A DNA stretch of 7,841 nucleotides from CBFGWV01 sp965652545 (GCA_965652545.1 CBFGWV010000231.1:1-7841), one strand, 5' to 3'. Shown: positions 1 through 7,751, counted from the first letter of the stretch. The notes: a model not told the origin generated them from the letters alone. Numbers and translations are program-made.

Positions 1-970
1 TCTCCAGCGTCAGTTCGTCGTGGTTGCGCAGGAAGATCGCCCACTGGCAGTTGTCGGGGATCTCCGGCGTCTGGCGCATGATGTCGGTGATCGGAAAGCG
101 GTCCTCCTGGGCGATCGCCATGTACATGCGCGGCATCAGGGGGAAATGGAATGCCATATGGCATTCGTCGCCATCGCCGAAGTAGTACTGCGTGTCCTCC
201 GGCCATTGGTTGGCCTCGGCCAGCAGCATGCGATCGGGGTAGGCCGCATCGACCTCGGCGCGGATGCGCTTGAGGATGGCGTGGGTCTCCGGCAGGTTTT
301 CATTGTTGGTGCCTTCGCGCTCGATCAGGTAGGGCACCGCATCCAGGCGCAGGCCGTCCACGCCGAGGTCCAGCCAGTAGCGCATGACCGAGATGACCTG
401 GTTCATCACACGCGGGTTGTCGAAGTTCAGGTCCGGCTGGTGGCTGTAGAAACGGTGCCAGTAATACGCCCCGGCCTCGGCGTCCCAGGTCCAATTGGAC
501 TTCTCCGTATCGAGGAAGATGATCCGCGTACCCGCATAGCGTTTGTCGGTGTCCGACCAGACGTAGAACTCGCGCGCCGCCGAGCCCGGTTTGCTCTTGC
601 GCGCCTTCTGAAACCACGGGTGCTGGTCGGAGGTATGGTTGATGACCAGTTCGGTGATGACGCGGATGCCGCGGGCGTGGGCCTCCTCCACGAAACGCTT
701 GAAGTCGCCCATTTTTCCGTATTCGGGGTGGACGTTGCGGTAGTCGGCGATGTCGTAGCCGTCGTCGCGGCGCGGTGAGGGGTAGAACGGCAGCAGCCAG
801 ATGGCCGTCACCCCCAACTCGCTGATGTAATCGAGCTTCTGCATCAGCCCCGGGAAATCGCCGACGCCGTCATTGTTGGCATCGAAGAACGATTTCACAT
901 GAATCTGGTAGATGACCGCATCCTTGTACCACTGCGGATTGTCATTGAGGTTCGGCTTTTTTCGCGGCAT
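1..970 (-). CDS. treS: Trehalose synthase (maltose alpha-D-glucosyltransferase), N-terminal part, runs off left edge
   Basis: TreS is a cytosolic GH13 isomerase that interconverts trehalose and maltose. The first 323 residues are visible and the 3' end lies outside the window. The protein opens with MPRKKPNLNDNPQWYKDAVI, then YQIHVKSFFDANNDGVGDF near 21-39, typical of TreS. All four GH13 motifs are intact: ELVINH (107-112), GLRLD with nucleophile D210, LLAEANQW with acid/base E252, and FLRNHDE with H317-D318. The ATG at 970-968 follows the glgE stop after one base and has a GGAGG site 7 bases upstream inside the glgE 3' end, so the pair is probably cotranscribed and translationally coupled. 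The context supports a role in the TreS/maltokinase/GlgE glucan pathway. Many TreS proteins carry a C-terminal maltokinase domain; whether this one does cannot be seen. Family assignment is firm; the direction of flux in the cell is inference. Confidence 0.95.
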   Translation of the reverse strand, partial: MPRKKPNLNDNPQWYKDAVIYQIHVKSFFDANNDGVGDFPGLMQKLDYISELGVTAIWLLPFYPSPRRDDGYDIADYRNVHPEYGKMGDFKRFVEEAHARGIRVITELVINHTSDQHPWFQKARKSKPGSAAREFYVWSDTDKRYAGTRIIFLDTEKSNWTWDAEAGAYYWHRFYSHQPDLNFDNPRVMNQVISVMRYWLDLGVDGLRLDAVPYLIEREGTNNENLPETHAILKRIRAEVDAAYPDRMLLAEANQWPEDTQYYFGDGDECHMAFHFPLMPRMYMAIAQEDRFPITDIMRQTPEIPDNCQWAIFLRNHDELTLE

Positions 971-971
971 G

Positions 972-3900
972 TCAGGCCCTCCGATGGGGTCGGATGCGCC
1001 AGATGGCGAATGGGTATTCGGTAGGGTCCAGGCGCAGGTGCTGGGTCTTGCCGTACCAGACGAATGCCTGCTCGCGGATCAGATCCTCAACATCCACAGC
1101 CGCGTCGTCGGGCAGGCCGAACGCCCACAGCGGCACTTCGAAATCGGCCGCTTCGGCACCGTGCGGGTTGAGGTTCACCGCGACGAGGATCATCTCGTCG
1201 CCCCCGCGGGAGGGCTTGCCGTAATAGAGGATGTTGTCGTTCCAGGCGTTGTAGAACTGCACGTTGGTGTGCGTGTGCAGCGCCGGGTTGGCCTTGCGGA
1301 TACGATTGAGCAAGGTGATATCCGGAATGATGTTTCCCGGTGCGTTCCAGTCGCGCACGCGGATTTCATACTTCTCCGAATCCTTGTATTCCTCCTTGCC
1401 GGGAATCGGCTCGGCCTCGAGCAGCTCGAAACCTGAATACACCCCCCACAGCCCCGACAATGTGGCCGCCAGCGCCGCACGCACGAGAAAGCCGGCCCGC
1501 CCACTGCTTTGCAGATAATAAGGGTTGATATCCGGTGTATTGACGAAGAAATGCGGCCGGTAGAAGTCCTTGGGAGCCGTGGTGGACAGCTCGATAAGAT
1601 AGTCCCGCAGCTCCGCCTTGGTGTTGCGCCAGGTGAAGTAGCTGTACGACTGGGAGTAACCGATCTTGGCCAGTTGGTACATCATCTTCGGCCGGGTAAA
1701 GGCTTCGGACAGGAAGATCACATCCGGATGGCGGCCGCGGATGTCGGCGATCATCCATTGCCAAAACGGCAGCGGTTTGGTGTGCGGGTTGTCGACCCGA
1801 AATGTCTTCACCCCTTCCCCGATCCAGAACAGGATGACGTCGCGCAAGGCCATCCACAGCCCGGGAACGGCCTCATCCTTGTAGAAGTCGACGTTGACGA
1901 TGTCCTGGTATTTCTTGGGCGGGTTTTCGGCGTATTTGATCGACCCGTCGGGCCGGTAGTCGAACCAGCCGGGATGCGCCTTGAGCCAGGGATGATCCGG
2001 CGAGCACTGGATGGCGAAGTCCAAGGCCAGTTCCAGGCCGTGGTCGGCGGCGGCCCGGACCAGAGCGCGAAAGTCCTCCAGCGTGCCCAACTGCGGGTGC
2101 AGGGCGTCGTGCCCGCCGGACTCGGCACCGATCGCATAGGGCGAGCCCGGGTCGTCCGGCCCCGGCGTCAAGGTGTTGTTCGGGCCTTTGCGGTTGGTCC
2201 GTCCGATGGGGTGGATCGGCGTGAAGTACAACACGTCGAAGCCCATGTCGCGCACCCGCGGCAGCTGCGGGATGACATCGCGCAGCGTGCCGTGACGGGA
2301 CGGATCGTCGGTCTGCGAGCGGGGAAACAGCTCATACCAGCTGGCGAAACGCGCCTGGGTGCGTTCGGCCTCCAATGCAAACACATCGCTGCGCACGGCG
2401 AAAGCGCGCTCATCGGCGGCATCCATCGCCATCAGCGTCAGCGGGTCCAGCAACAAGGCCACTTGTTCATCGGCGCCGGCCGCGGCAAAGCGCGAGAGGA
2501 TCTCCGCCAAGCGGGTATGCGCCTCGTCCCGGCCACGCTGCTGTGCGGCCTCCAGCATCAGCCGGCCTTCGATCAGATCGAGCGCGGTGTCGACCTTGGC
2601 GTCGTGCTTCTTGCGCAGATCGCGGACGAACGTCGCATAGCGGTCGAACCAAGCCTCGACCCGATAGTGGTGCGCCCCCAGACGCTCCAGCTCCAGGGTG
2701 GCCTGAAAGCGATCATTCCCCAACGGGTCCATGCGCAGGCACTGCCAATGCGCCTCGTCCAGAGGACGCCATTGCAGTTCGACGCTGATGACCTCGTGGC
2801 CGTCCATGAAGGCATCCGCCTCGACGGTGACCGCATCGCCGACCACCCGTTTGACGGCGAACCGCCCGCCATCGACGCTGGGGGTGACATTGTCGATGAC
2901 GATACGCGGTGCCCGCGCCGCCTCCCGGGCCTGGCGCTTGCTCTGCACGGGGCCGCTGCGAATCGCGGGCAGGCGCGACGCCAGCCCGACGAAGCACTGG
3001 CCGCCGTCCAGGGCCACGGCATGCGCCCCCCCGTGGCCAACCACCGCCCCCCCCTCCTCCAAGGACGAAAAAACGCCGAACTCCCCGCCCATCTGCGGAC
3101 GCAGGCGCGCGGCGGGTATCTCGTGCCGTTGCAATAAGTCCGGGTTGAACAGCGCCAGCAACGCCTGCTCGCAATAGCGCGGGTCGCCCGCGGTGCGCAG
3201 GATGCCGGTCAAGGCGGCGGACGGGCCGGTCAAGCCGCGCAGATGCGCCGGCTGCCGTAGTACCGCGCAGCCCTCGACGAAGGTGTTGATGCGCCGCAGC
3301 TCGGCGGTGCCATCGAACGGGGCATCGCGAACGCTGCGCGTGTAATCCTCCGGCGTGGATTGCGCAGCATCCATCGGCCGCTGGGCCAGGTACTCGAACC
3401 CCATGGGCACGAGCAGTCCCTCGCCCAGCACCGCGGCCGCGGTCAATGCGCGCCGGTACGCCGCCGGGAGCAGGCGGGCATCGTGCAGACGCTCGGACAA
3501 GCGTGTCGAGAACGGCGCCTCGGGCATGGTCATTACCGGTGCGACGGTGCGCAGCGCCGTGTGCTCCTCCACCAGCCAGGCAGCGTGAAAGTCCCACCAG
3601 GGCAGTGATGACAGCAGGTAGTCGAAACCGCAACCGGCCAGGCCGAGCGCATCGGCGCGCGGCAGACCGGTGGTATCGGCGATGAACACCGCATCATTTC
3701 GCAACGCCCGCGAGGTTGCGATCAGGGCCTCCCAGAACGCCGCACCCGCGGCGGTCGGTTGCACCGCGCGGAAGCCGCCGGCACCGGCCTGCAACCAGGC
3801 TTGCAGGCGCAGTTGCCAGAAGGCCAGCAGGCGTTCGCCGCAACCCCCTTCCAGCCGCGAGCGAGCCGTTCCCCGTGCCTGGGCCGGGACACGCGGGTCC

Positions 3901-4277
3901 ACCGCTCCGACTGCCAGCTGGCGACGGACGGTGAAGCACTCGGGGGCATGGCGCACCAACTCGTGCTCCAGCGCAAAGCGCTGTGGGGCGAGATCCAGCA
4001 ACAGTGTCAAGCCGTGTCCGCTGGCGGCGGCAGCGAGGCTGGCGATTACAGCGGTGACGTCGCCGCCGGCGTTCAGACCCGGGTGCGGGCGGTCGTGATC
4101 GAGCGGCGAGAACACATCCCCGTCCGACCCGGGGGCGCCCAGCGGGGAGAGCAGCACATGGGTGAAGCCCAGCGCCTGGCAGTGCCGCAGGTGAGCGGTG
4201 ACATCGTCCACGGTACCGGCGAGCCGATGGTGGAGATAGTAGATACGCGGATGACTCTGTTTCGTAGTCTCAGCCAT
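972..4277 (-). CDS. glgE: Alpha-1,4-glucan:maltose-1-phosphate maltosyltransferase GlgE with N-terminal degenerate GH13-like domain
   Basis: GlgE transfers maltose from alpha-maltose-1-phosphate to the non-reducing end of an alpha-1,4-glucan in the cytosol. The canonical enzyme fills residues ~456-1101: N-terminal beta-sandwich (~456-552), helical insertion (~556-625), GH13 barrel, and C-terminal beta-sandwich (~1005-1101). Its motifs are intact: LALDFAIQCSPDHPW, VKTFRVDNPHTKP with nucleophile D829, FLSEAFTRPKMM with acid/base E858, and FFVNTPDINPYY with D916. The spacing between the three residues fits characterised GlgE. Residues 1-455 are extra: GlgE is usually about 650-700 aa. This part resembles a second GH13 barrel (WWDFHAAW, GFRAVQP, FIADTTG) with its catalytic residues lost. 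Start: the ATG at 4277 has GAGG 4 bases upstream. An in-frame TTG at 4319 would add 14 residues and has only a weak AAGG, so ATG is preferred. Lies one base upstream of treS. Function of the GlgE module is well supported; the role of the N-terminal part is unknown. Confidence 0.93.
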   Translation of the reverse strand: MAETTKQSHPRIYYLHHRLAGTVDDVTAHLRHCQALGFTHVLLSPLGAPGSDGDVFSPLDHDRPHPGLNAGGDVTAVIASLAAAASGHGLTLLLDLAPQRFALEHELVRHAPECFTVRRQLAVGAVDPRVPAQARGTARSRLEGGCGERLLAFWQLRLQAWLQAGAGGFRAVQPTAAGAAFWEALIATSRALRNDAVFIADTTGLPRADALGLAGCGFDYLLSSLPWWDFHAAWLVEEHTALRTVAPVMTMPEAPFSTRLSERLHDARLLPAAYRRALTAAAVLGEGLLVPMGFEYLAQRPMDAAQSTPEDYTRSVRDAPFDGTAELRRINTFVEGCAVLRQPAHLRGLTGPSAALTGILRTAGDPRYCEQALLALFNPDLLQRHEIPAARLRPQMGGEFGVFSSLEEGGAVVGHGGAHAVALDGGQCFVGLASRLPAIRSGPVQSKRQAREAARAPRIVIDNVTPSVDGGRFAVKRVVGDAVTVEADAFMDGHEVISVELQWRPLDEAHWQCLRMDPLGNDRFQATLELERLGAHHYRVEAWFDRYATFVRDLRKKHDAKVDTALDLIEGRLMLEAAQQRGRDEAHTRLAEILSRFAAAGADEQVALLLDPLTLMAMDAADERAFAVRSDVFALEAERTQARFASWYELFPRSQTDDPSRHGTLRDVIPQLPRVRDMGFDVLYFTPIHPIGRTNRKGPNNTLTPGPDDPGSPYAIGAESGGHDALHPQLGTLEDFRALVRAAADHGLELALDFAIQCSPDHPWLKAHPGWFDYRPDGSIKYAENPPKKYQDIVNVDFYKDEAVPGLWMALRDVILFWIGEGVKTFRVDNPHTKPLPFWQWMIADIRGRHPDVIFLSEAFTRPKMMYQLAKIGYSQSYSYFTWRNTKAELRDYLIELSTTAPKDFYRPHFFVNTPDINPYYLQSSGRAGFLVRAALAATLSGLWGVYSGFELLEAEPIPGKEEYKDSEKYEIRVRDWNAPGNIIPDITLLNRIRKANPALHTHTNVQFYNAWNDNILYYGKPSRGGDEMILVAVNLNPHGAEAADFEVPLWAFGLPDDAAVDVEDLIREQAFVWYGKTQHLRLDPTEYPFAIWRIRPHRRA
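978..982 (-). promoter_or_regulatory. Ribosome binding site of treS
   Basis: GGAGG on the minus strand, 7 bases before the treS ATG and inside the last codons of glgE. It fixes the treS start and, with the one-base gap between the genes, suggests translational coupling. Confidence 0.75.
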
Positions 4278-4280
4278 GAG

Positions 4281-4285
4281 TCCTC
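4281..4285 (-). promoter_or_regulatory. Ribosome binding site favouring the ATG start of glgE
   Basis: GAGGA on the minus strand lies just before the ATG at 4277 (4 bases after GAGG). The spacing is short. It supports the ATG over the upstream in-frame TTG at 4319, whose only match is AAGG at 4325-4328. Confidence 0.45.
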
Positions 4286-4327
4286 GCGGCGGGGCTTGCA
4301 GTGAGGAATCGGCCGTCAACCGGACCT

Positions 4328-4349
4328 TGCGGGCTGCCGTTGGCCCGCA
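4328..4349 (-). repeat. Inverted repeat (possible leader hairpin or operator) upstream of glgE
   Basis: TGCGGGC at 4328-4334 and GCCCGCA at 4343-4349 form a perfect 7-bp stem with an 8-base loop, ending 50 bases upstream of the preferred glgE ATG. It has no following T tract, so it is not a standard terminator. It could be a leader hairpin, a protein binding site, or chance in GC-rich DNA. Confidence 0.35.
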
Positions 4350-4512
4350 CGATCGTCAAATGGCCGAACGCGGGTGCAGCGAATCATCGAGCCTGGGCGG
4401 CTTTAAAAAGGCAGTGATGCGGGAAGCTGTCTTGCGGCCATTCCGTTCGTCATACGCATCCCTGGCACACTGCGCCTGAACCGGACAAGCTCTTCACGTA
4501 GACGGCGCCTGC

Positions 4513-4531
4513 GGCGGGAAATTCCCCCGCC
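4513..4531 (-). terminator. Possible weak terminator after the permease gene
   Basis: GGCGGG at 4513-4518 and CCCGCC at 4526-4531 can form a six-pair all-GC stem with a 7-base loop, starting 26 bases past the permease stop. On the minus strand no U-rich run follows, so it does not meet the usual rule for an intrinsic terminator. A short GGG-TTTTT-CCC stem (about 4535-4546) lies between it and the stop codon. Position is suggestive; function is inferred. Confidence 0.25.
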
Positions 4532-4557
4532 ATCCGGGAAAAACCCTGCCTAACCGC

Positions 4558-7065
4558 TCAGTCCGCGCTGCGCAGCAGCAACGCGGGCACCAGGCGGAGG
4601 CGGCGCGAAAAGTAACGCGCGCCAAGACTCAGGCTGAACACGCTCACCCCCAGGGCGACGATCGCACCCCAGCCGATCAACCCGTCGATTGGCAGCTTGA
4701 TGCGATATGCCAGCAGGGGCAGCGCGACCGCCGACCCCAGCACGATGGCGAACAACGAGGTGACCACCGCCAGCAGCAGGTACTCGATCTGCACACTGCG
4801 CCGTATAACGGCCAGGCGCGCGCCCAGCGCGTGCAGCACCGTGGCGTCGTACACCTGTCGCGCGCGGCTGCCGGCCATGACACTGACCAGCACCAATGCA
4901 CTGGCCGCGAGGCTGACTGCCGCCACCGCACCCAGACCGGCACTGGCCTTGCCCAGCAGCGTGCGCGCCTGGGTCAGGATCGCTTCGGTGCGTACCGTGA
5001 TGACATTGGGCGCGACAGCGGCCACCCGGTTCTGCGCCGCCAGCGCCTGATCGTCGCGCAGGTAGGCGGCACCGACGTAACGGGTGATGAACGGCTCCAG
5101 CGTCCCGTCCGGAAACAAGGCCTCGAACCAGAACCGTGTCTGCATGCCACGCTGGCGGTAGATGACGGCAAGCTCCGCCTCCAGAGCCTGGCCGCCGATC
5201 TCGAAACGCAGGCGATCGCCGACCGCCAGCCCGAGTTGGTCGGCCTCGCGATCCTCCATGGCCACCCAGGGTGTCGCGGACGACACTGCCGGCCAGGCGC
5301 CGCGGTCCACCGTCACCCCGTCGATGTTCCCACCAAGGTCGCTGAGCTTGTGTTCGTCGCGTGCTGCCATGGCCCGCCGCCGATCCGCGCTCTCGCCGAG
5401 GCGCTCGCCGTTGACCGCGACCAGACGCCCCAGCACCAGCGGCGCCAGGTCCAGGCGTTGCAGACTGTCGGCAGCCTCGACCTCGCGACTGACATCGGCC
5501 AATTGGGCGGACGAAATGTCATAGAACACCAGAGCCGGCGCCTCCTCGGGGATGGTGTCGTTGATCGCCCGCAGCAAGGCGGCCACCACCAGTGTGCACG
5601 CCACCAGCAGAGTCAGGGCCGACCCCAGGGACAACAGCGCTGCCCGCAGCGGTGCGCCGGGTCGGTGCAGGTTGGCCAGCGCCAAGCGCAGGGCGAAGCG
5701 ACCAGTCAGGCCGGGGTGATCGTCCACACGTCGGGCAAGGGTGCGCAAGCCATGGACGATGCCATCGAGCAGACCGAGCAACAGGGCGATCACAGCAACG
5801 AAACCCAGGCCGAAGAGTGCATCGGGCAGCGCCAGCACGACCAGCAAGGCGATCAGGCCGGCACTGATCATCGTGGCCAGCCGATACGCCGGCGGCGTTG
5901 CGGTGAGTGCCCCGCGCACCCCGCGGAACAAGGCCGCCGGGCTGACCGACAGTGCGCGACCCACAGCAGGCAGAGCAAAGGCAAACGCAGTCAGTACCCC
6001 GAAACCCAGGGCGGTGGCCAAAGGCGCAAGCAAATCGACGAGGGCGGCACTCACCGGTAGTTGCTGACGCGCCAGCGAGGCGCCGGCAATCGCCAGCATG
6101 CCGCCGATGAGTGCACCGGCAAGGCTCGCTCCGCCGCCGAGGATGCCCACCTGAAGCAGGTATACCGCAGCCAGACGCCGATCGCGCAAACCCAGCGCAC
6201 GCAGGGTCGCAATGGTAGCGAGCTTGCCCTGGAGGTAGGCCTGGATGCTATTGAATACACCCAGCCCGCCGATGAACAAGGCACTGAAGCCGATCAACAG
6301 CAGCCCCGAGGCCACCTGGCCCAGCACCCGCGCCAGACGCTCGCTGCGGCCGCTGAACCCGCGCACCTCCCAATCGCTGTCGGGAAAGGCATCGACGAAG
6401 CGGTCACGCCAGGCCTCGGGCGTCAAATCGGTGCGCACGCGGTAGTCGTAGTCCACCCGGCTGCCGGGTTGAATGAGACCGGCGGCCATCAGGGCATCCG
6501 CGGCAATCAGCACCGGCGGCCCACGCCAGTCTGCACTGAGGCTGCGATCGGGCTGCTGCTGGATGAGGGCACGCACCTCTACGGTGAGCGAGCCGATCTG
6601 CACCGTGGCGCCGGGAGCCAGCCCAAGACGCGAAGCCAGCACCGGGTCCAGCGCCGCGCCCCAGCGCCCGTCGATTTGCGCCGTGGCCGCCGCCAACGTC
6701 ATCGACGGCGACAGGATCAGCTCCCCATACAGCGGGTACTGCGCATCGACGCTTTGCAGCTCCACCAGCTGGAACTCGCCATCGTCGGTGCCGAGCATGG
6801 TGCGCAGCTCCATCAGCAACGAGACACGGCCATCGGCGCGCATCCAGTCCACCGCCTCGGGCGGCAGGGGTGCCCGCGCGCTGACCTCCACATCGCCGCC
6901 GAACAAGGCCCTTGTATCGGCCAGCAAGCCACCGGTGACCTGGCGGTACAAGCCGCCGGTGGCAGCGATCAGGCTCACGCCCAACATCAGGCAGGCGCAG
7001 AACACCCACAGGGTGCGGCCGCTGGCGCGCAGGTCGCGCCAGGCCAGCTCAAGCAGGAACCGCAT
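4558..7065 (-). CDS. ybbP: ABC transporter permease, FtsX/MacB fold, YbbP-like
   Basis: An inner-membrane permease of 835 aa that would pair with the adjacent ATPase. Ten hydrophobic segments are visible at about 19-38, 248-270, 302-325, 347-366, 397-417, 419-440, 474-498, 709-731, 760-785 and 797-815. Two large soluble regions (about 40-247 and 500-708) are expected in the periplasm. This layout and length fit YbbP (E. coli YbbP is about 800 aa) better than LolC/LolE or MacB, which have four helices. MacB-fold transporters generally use ATP for mechanotransmission or extraction of lipids and hydrophobic compounds rather than classical channel transport; the substrate here is unknown. The start at 7065 (MRFLLELAWRDLRAS) matches the short cytosolic lead before helix 1 in YbbP and has GAGG 6 bases upstream. 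The ATG at 7080 (adds MTRQP), with GAGGA 8 bases upstream, is an alternative. The open frame continues up to 7320, but that part only shadows the ATPase gene. The start overlaps the ATPase 3' end by 17 bases. Confidence 0.88.
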   Translation of the reverse strand: MRFLLELAWRDLRASGRTLWVFCACLMLGVSLIAATGGLYRQVTGGLLADTRALFGGDVEVSARAPLPPEAVDWMRADGRVSLLMELRTMLGTDDGEFQLVELQSVDAQYPLYGELILSPSMTLAAATAQIDGRWGAALDPVLASRLGLAPGATVQIGSLTVEVRALIQQQPDRSLSADWRGPPVLIAADALMAAGLIQPGSRVDYDYRVRTDLTPEAWRDRFVDAFPDSDWEVRGFSGRSERLARVLGQVASGLLLIGFSALFIGGLGVFNSIQAYLQGKLATIATLRALGLRDRRLAAVYLLQVGILGGGASLAGALIGGMLAIAGASLARQQLPVSAALVDLLAPLATALGFGVLTAFAFALPAVGRALSVSPAALFRGVRGALTATPPAYRLATMISAGLIALLVVLALPDALFGLGFVAVIALLLGLLDGIVHGLRTLARRVDDHPGLTGRFALRLALANLHRPGAPLRAALLSLGSALTLLVACTLVVAALLRAINDTIPEEAPALVFYDISSAQLADVSREVEAADSLQRLDLAPLVLGRLVAVNGERLGESADRRRAMAARDEHKLSDLGGNIDGVTVDRGAWPAVSSATPWVAMEDREADQLGLAVGDRLRFEIGGQALEAELAVIYRQRGMQTRFWFEALFPDGTLEPFITRYVGAAYLRDDQALAAQNRVAAVAPNVITVRTEAILTQARTLLGKASAGLGAVAAVSLAASALVLVSVMAGSRARQVYDATVLHALGARLAVIRRSVQIEYLLLAVVTSLFAIVLGSAVALPLLAYRIKLPIDGLIGWGAIVALGVSVFSLSLGARYFSRRLRLVPALLLRSAD

Positions 7066-7747
7066 CGGCTGCCTCGTCATCGCGGGCATCCTCGACCAAC
7101 CGCCCCTGGTGCAAGCGCAGAATACGGTCACAGCGGCTGGCGAAATGCTCATCGTGGGTAACCAGCACCAGCGTGGCGCCGGCACGGTCGTTGAGATCGA
7201 ACAGCAACCGTCCCACGCGCTCGCCGGTGCGGGTGTCCAGGTTGCCGGTGGGCTCGTCGGCCAGCAGGAGCGCCGGCCGGTGGACCAGCGCCCGGGCGAT
7301 GGCCACGCGCTGCTGCTCACCCCCGGAAAGCTGGGCCGGGTAATGTCGCGCCCGCGCAGTCAAGCCGACCGCATCGAGCATGGCGGCGGCGCGTGTACGC
7401 GCATCGCGCCGCTCGGCGATCTCCAGCGGCAGCGCCACATTGTCCAACGCGCTGAGGCTGGGTATCAGATGGAACGACTGGAACACGATACCCAGGCGAT
7501 CGCGACGCAGGTCAGCCAGCGCATCGGGATCCAAGCCGGCCAAGTCCACGCCATCCAGAGTGACCGTCCCGCCCTGCGGGCGCTCCAACCCGGCCAGCAA
7601 CAGCAATAACGTGGTCTTGCCGGAGCCCGAGGGGCCGACGACGGCCACCCGCTCGCCCGCGCGGATACGGCAATCCACCCGCTCCAACACATGAACCGGC
7701 TCATCGCCCAAGCGGTAACCCATACTCAATTGTTTGAGTTCGATCAT
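7049..7747 (-). CDS. ybbA: ABC transporter ATP-binding protein, YbbA/LolD/MacB type
   Basis: A 232-residue cytosolic ATPase that would power the adjacent permease as a homodimer. All nucleotide-binding motifs are present: Walker A GPSGSGKTT (38-46, K44), Q-loop Q90 in GIVFQ, signature LSGGEQQRVAIARAL (140-154), Walker B LLLADEP with D164-E165, D-loop GNLD (168-171), and switch histidine H198 in VTHDE. SGGEQQRVAIARAL and DEPTGNLD are typical of the LolD/MacB/FtsE/YbbA group, and the length matches YbbA (about 228 aa). The gene overlaps the permease start, so the two are probably cotranscribed and translationally coupled. The start ATG at 7747 follows a strong GGAGG. LolD would be the main alternative name, but the single large ten-helix permease and absence of a LolC/LolE pair argue for YbbA. 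Substrate unknown. Confidence 0.93.
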   Translation of the reverse strand: MIELKQLSMGYRLGDEPVHVLERVDCRIRAGERVAVVGPSGSGKTTLLLLLAGLERPQGGTVTLDGVDLAGLDPDALADLRRDRLGIVFQSFHLIPSLSALDNVALPLEIAERRDARTRAAAMLDAVGLTARARHYPAQLSGGEQQRVAIARALVHRPALLLADEPTGNLDTRTGERVGRLLFDLNDRAGATLVLVTHDEHFASRCDRILRLHQGRLVEDARDDEAADAVPA

Positions 7748-7751
7748 CCAA

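Larger units (their letters stand above)
4278..4557. other. Intergenic region between ybbP-type permease and glgE
   Basis: About 280 bases without a supported gene. It should contain the end of the transporter transcript and the promoter of glgE-treS. Visible contents are a 6-bp GC stem near the permease end (4513-4531), an AT-rich block (CTTTAAAAAG on the plus strand, 4401-4410) that stands out from its GC-rich surroundings, and a perfect 7-bp inverted repeat near the glgE start (4328-4349). I could not place a convincing sigma70 -35/-10 pair on the minus strand. A 67-codon plus-strand frame at 4276-4479 has no recognisable content and I do not call it. Confidence 0.6.

Noticed and set aside
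20..778. A 252-codon plus-strand open frame at the left edge
   Set aside because: It is antisense to treS, whose minus-strand reading has complete GH13 motifs through this stretch.
1509..3137. A 542-codon plus-strand open frame opposite glgE
   Set aside because: It lies wholly antisense to a gene with unmistakable GlgE motifs. Its translation shows no family motif and is rich in V, G, R, D and Q, as expected for a mirror of GC-rich coding sequence.
2713..3633. A 306-codon minus-strand frame overlapping glgE in another frame
   Set aside because: It has no domain signature and is rich in R, G and A. It matters only as the frame that slippage at the G tracts could enter.
4276..4479. Small plus-strand frame of 67 codons in the intergenic gap
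   Set aside because: It begins inside the glgE 5' end, has no recognisable motif and no clear ribosome binding site.
4831..7161. Two long plus-strand open frames (about 409 and 366 codons) opposite the permease gene
   Set aside because: Both are antisense to a real membrane protein gene and read as Q/H/R/A-rich low-complexity shadow protein without membrane segments or motifs.
7081..7320. N-terminal extension of the permease frame up to an ATG at 7320
   Set aside because: These 80 codons overlap the ATPase gene out of frame and read as W/P/S/T-rich shadow. The true start lies at 7065 or 7080, each with its own ribosome binding site.
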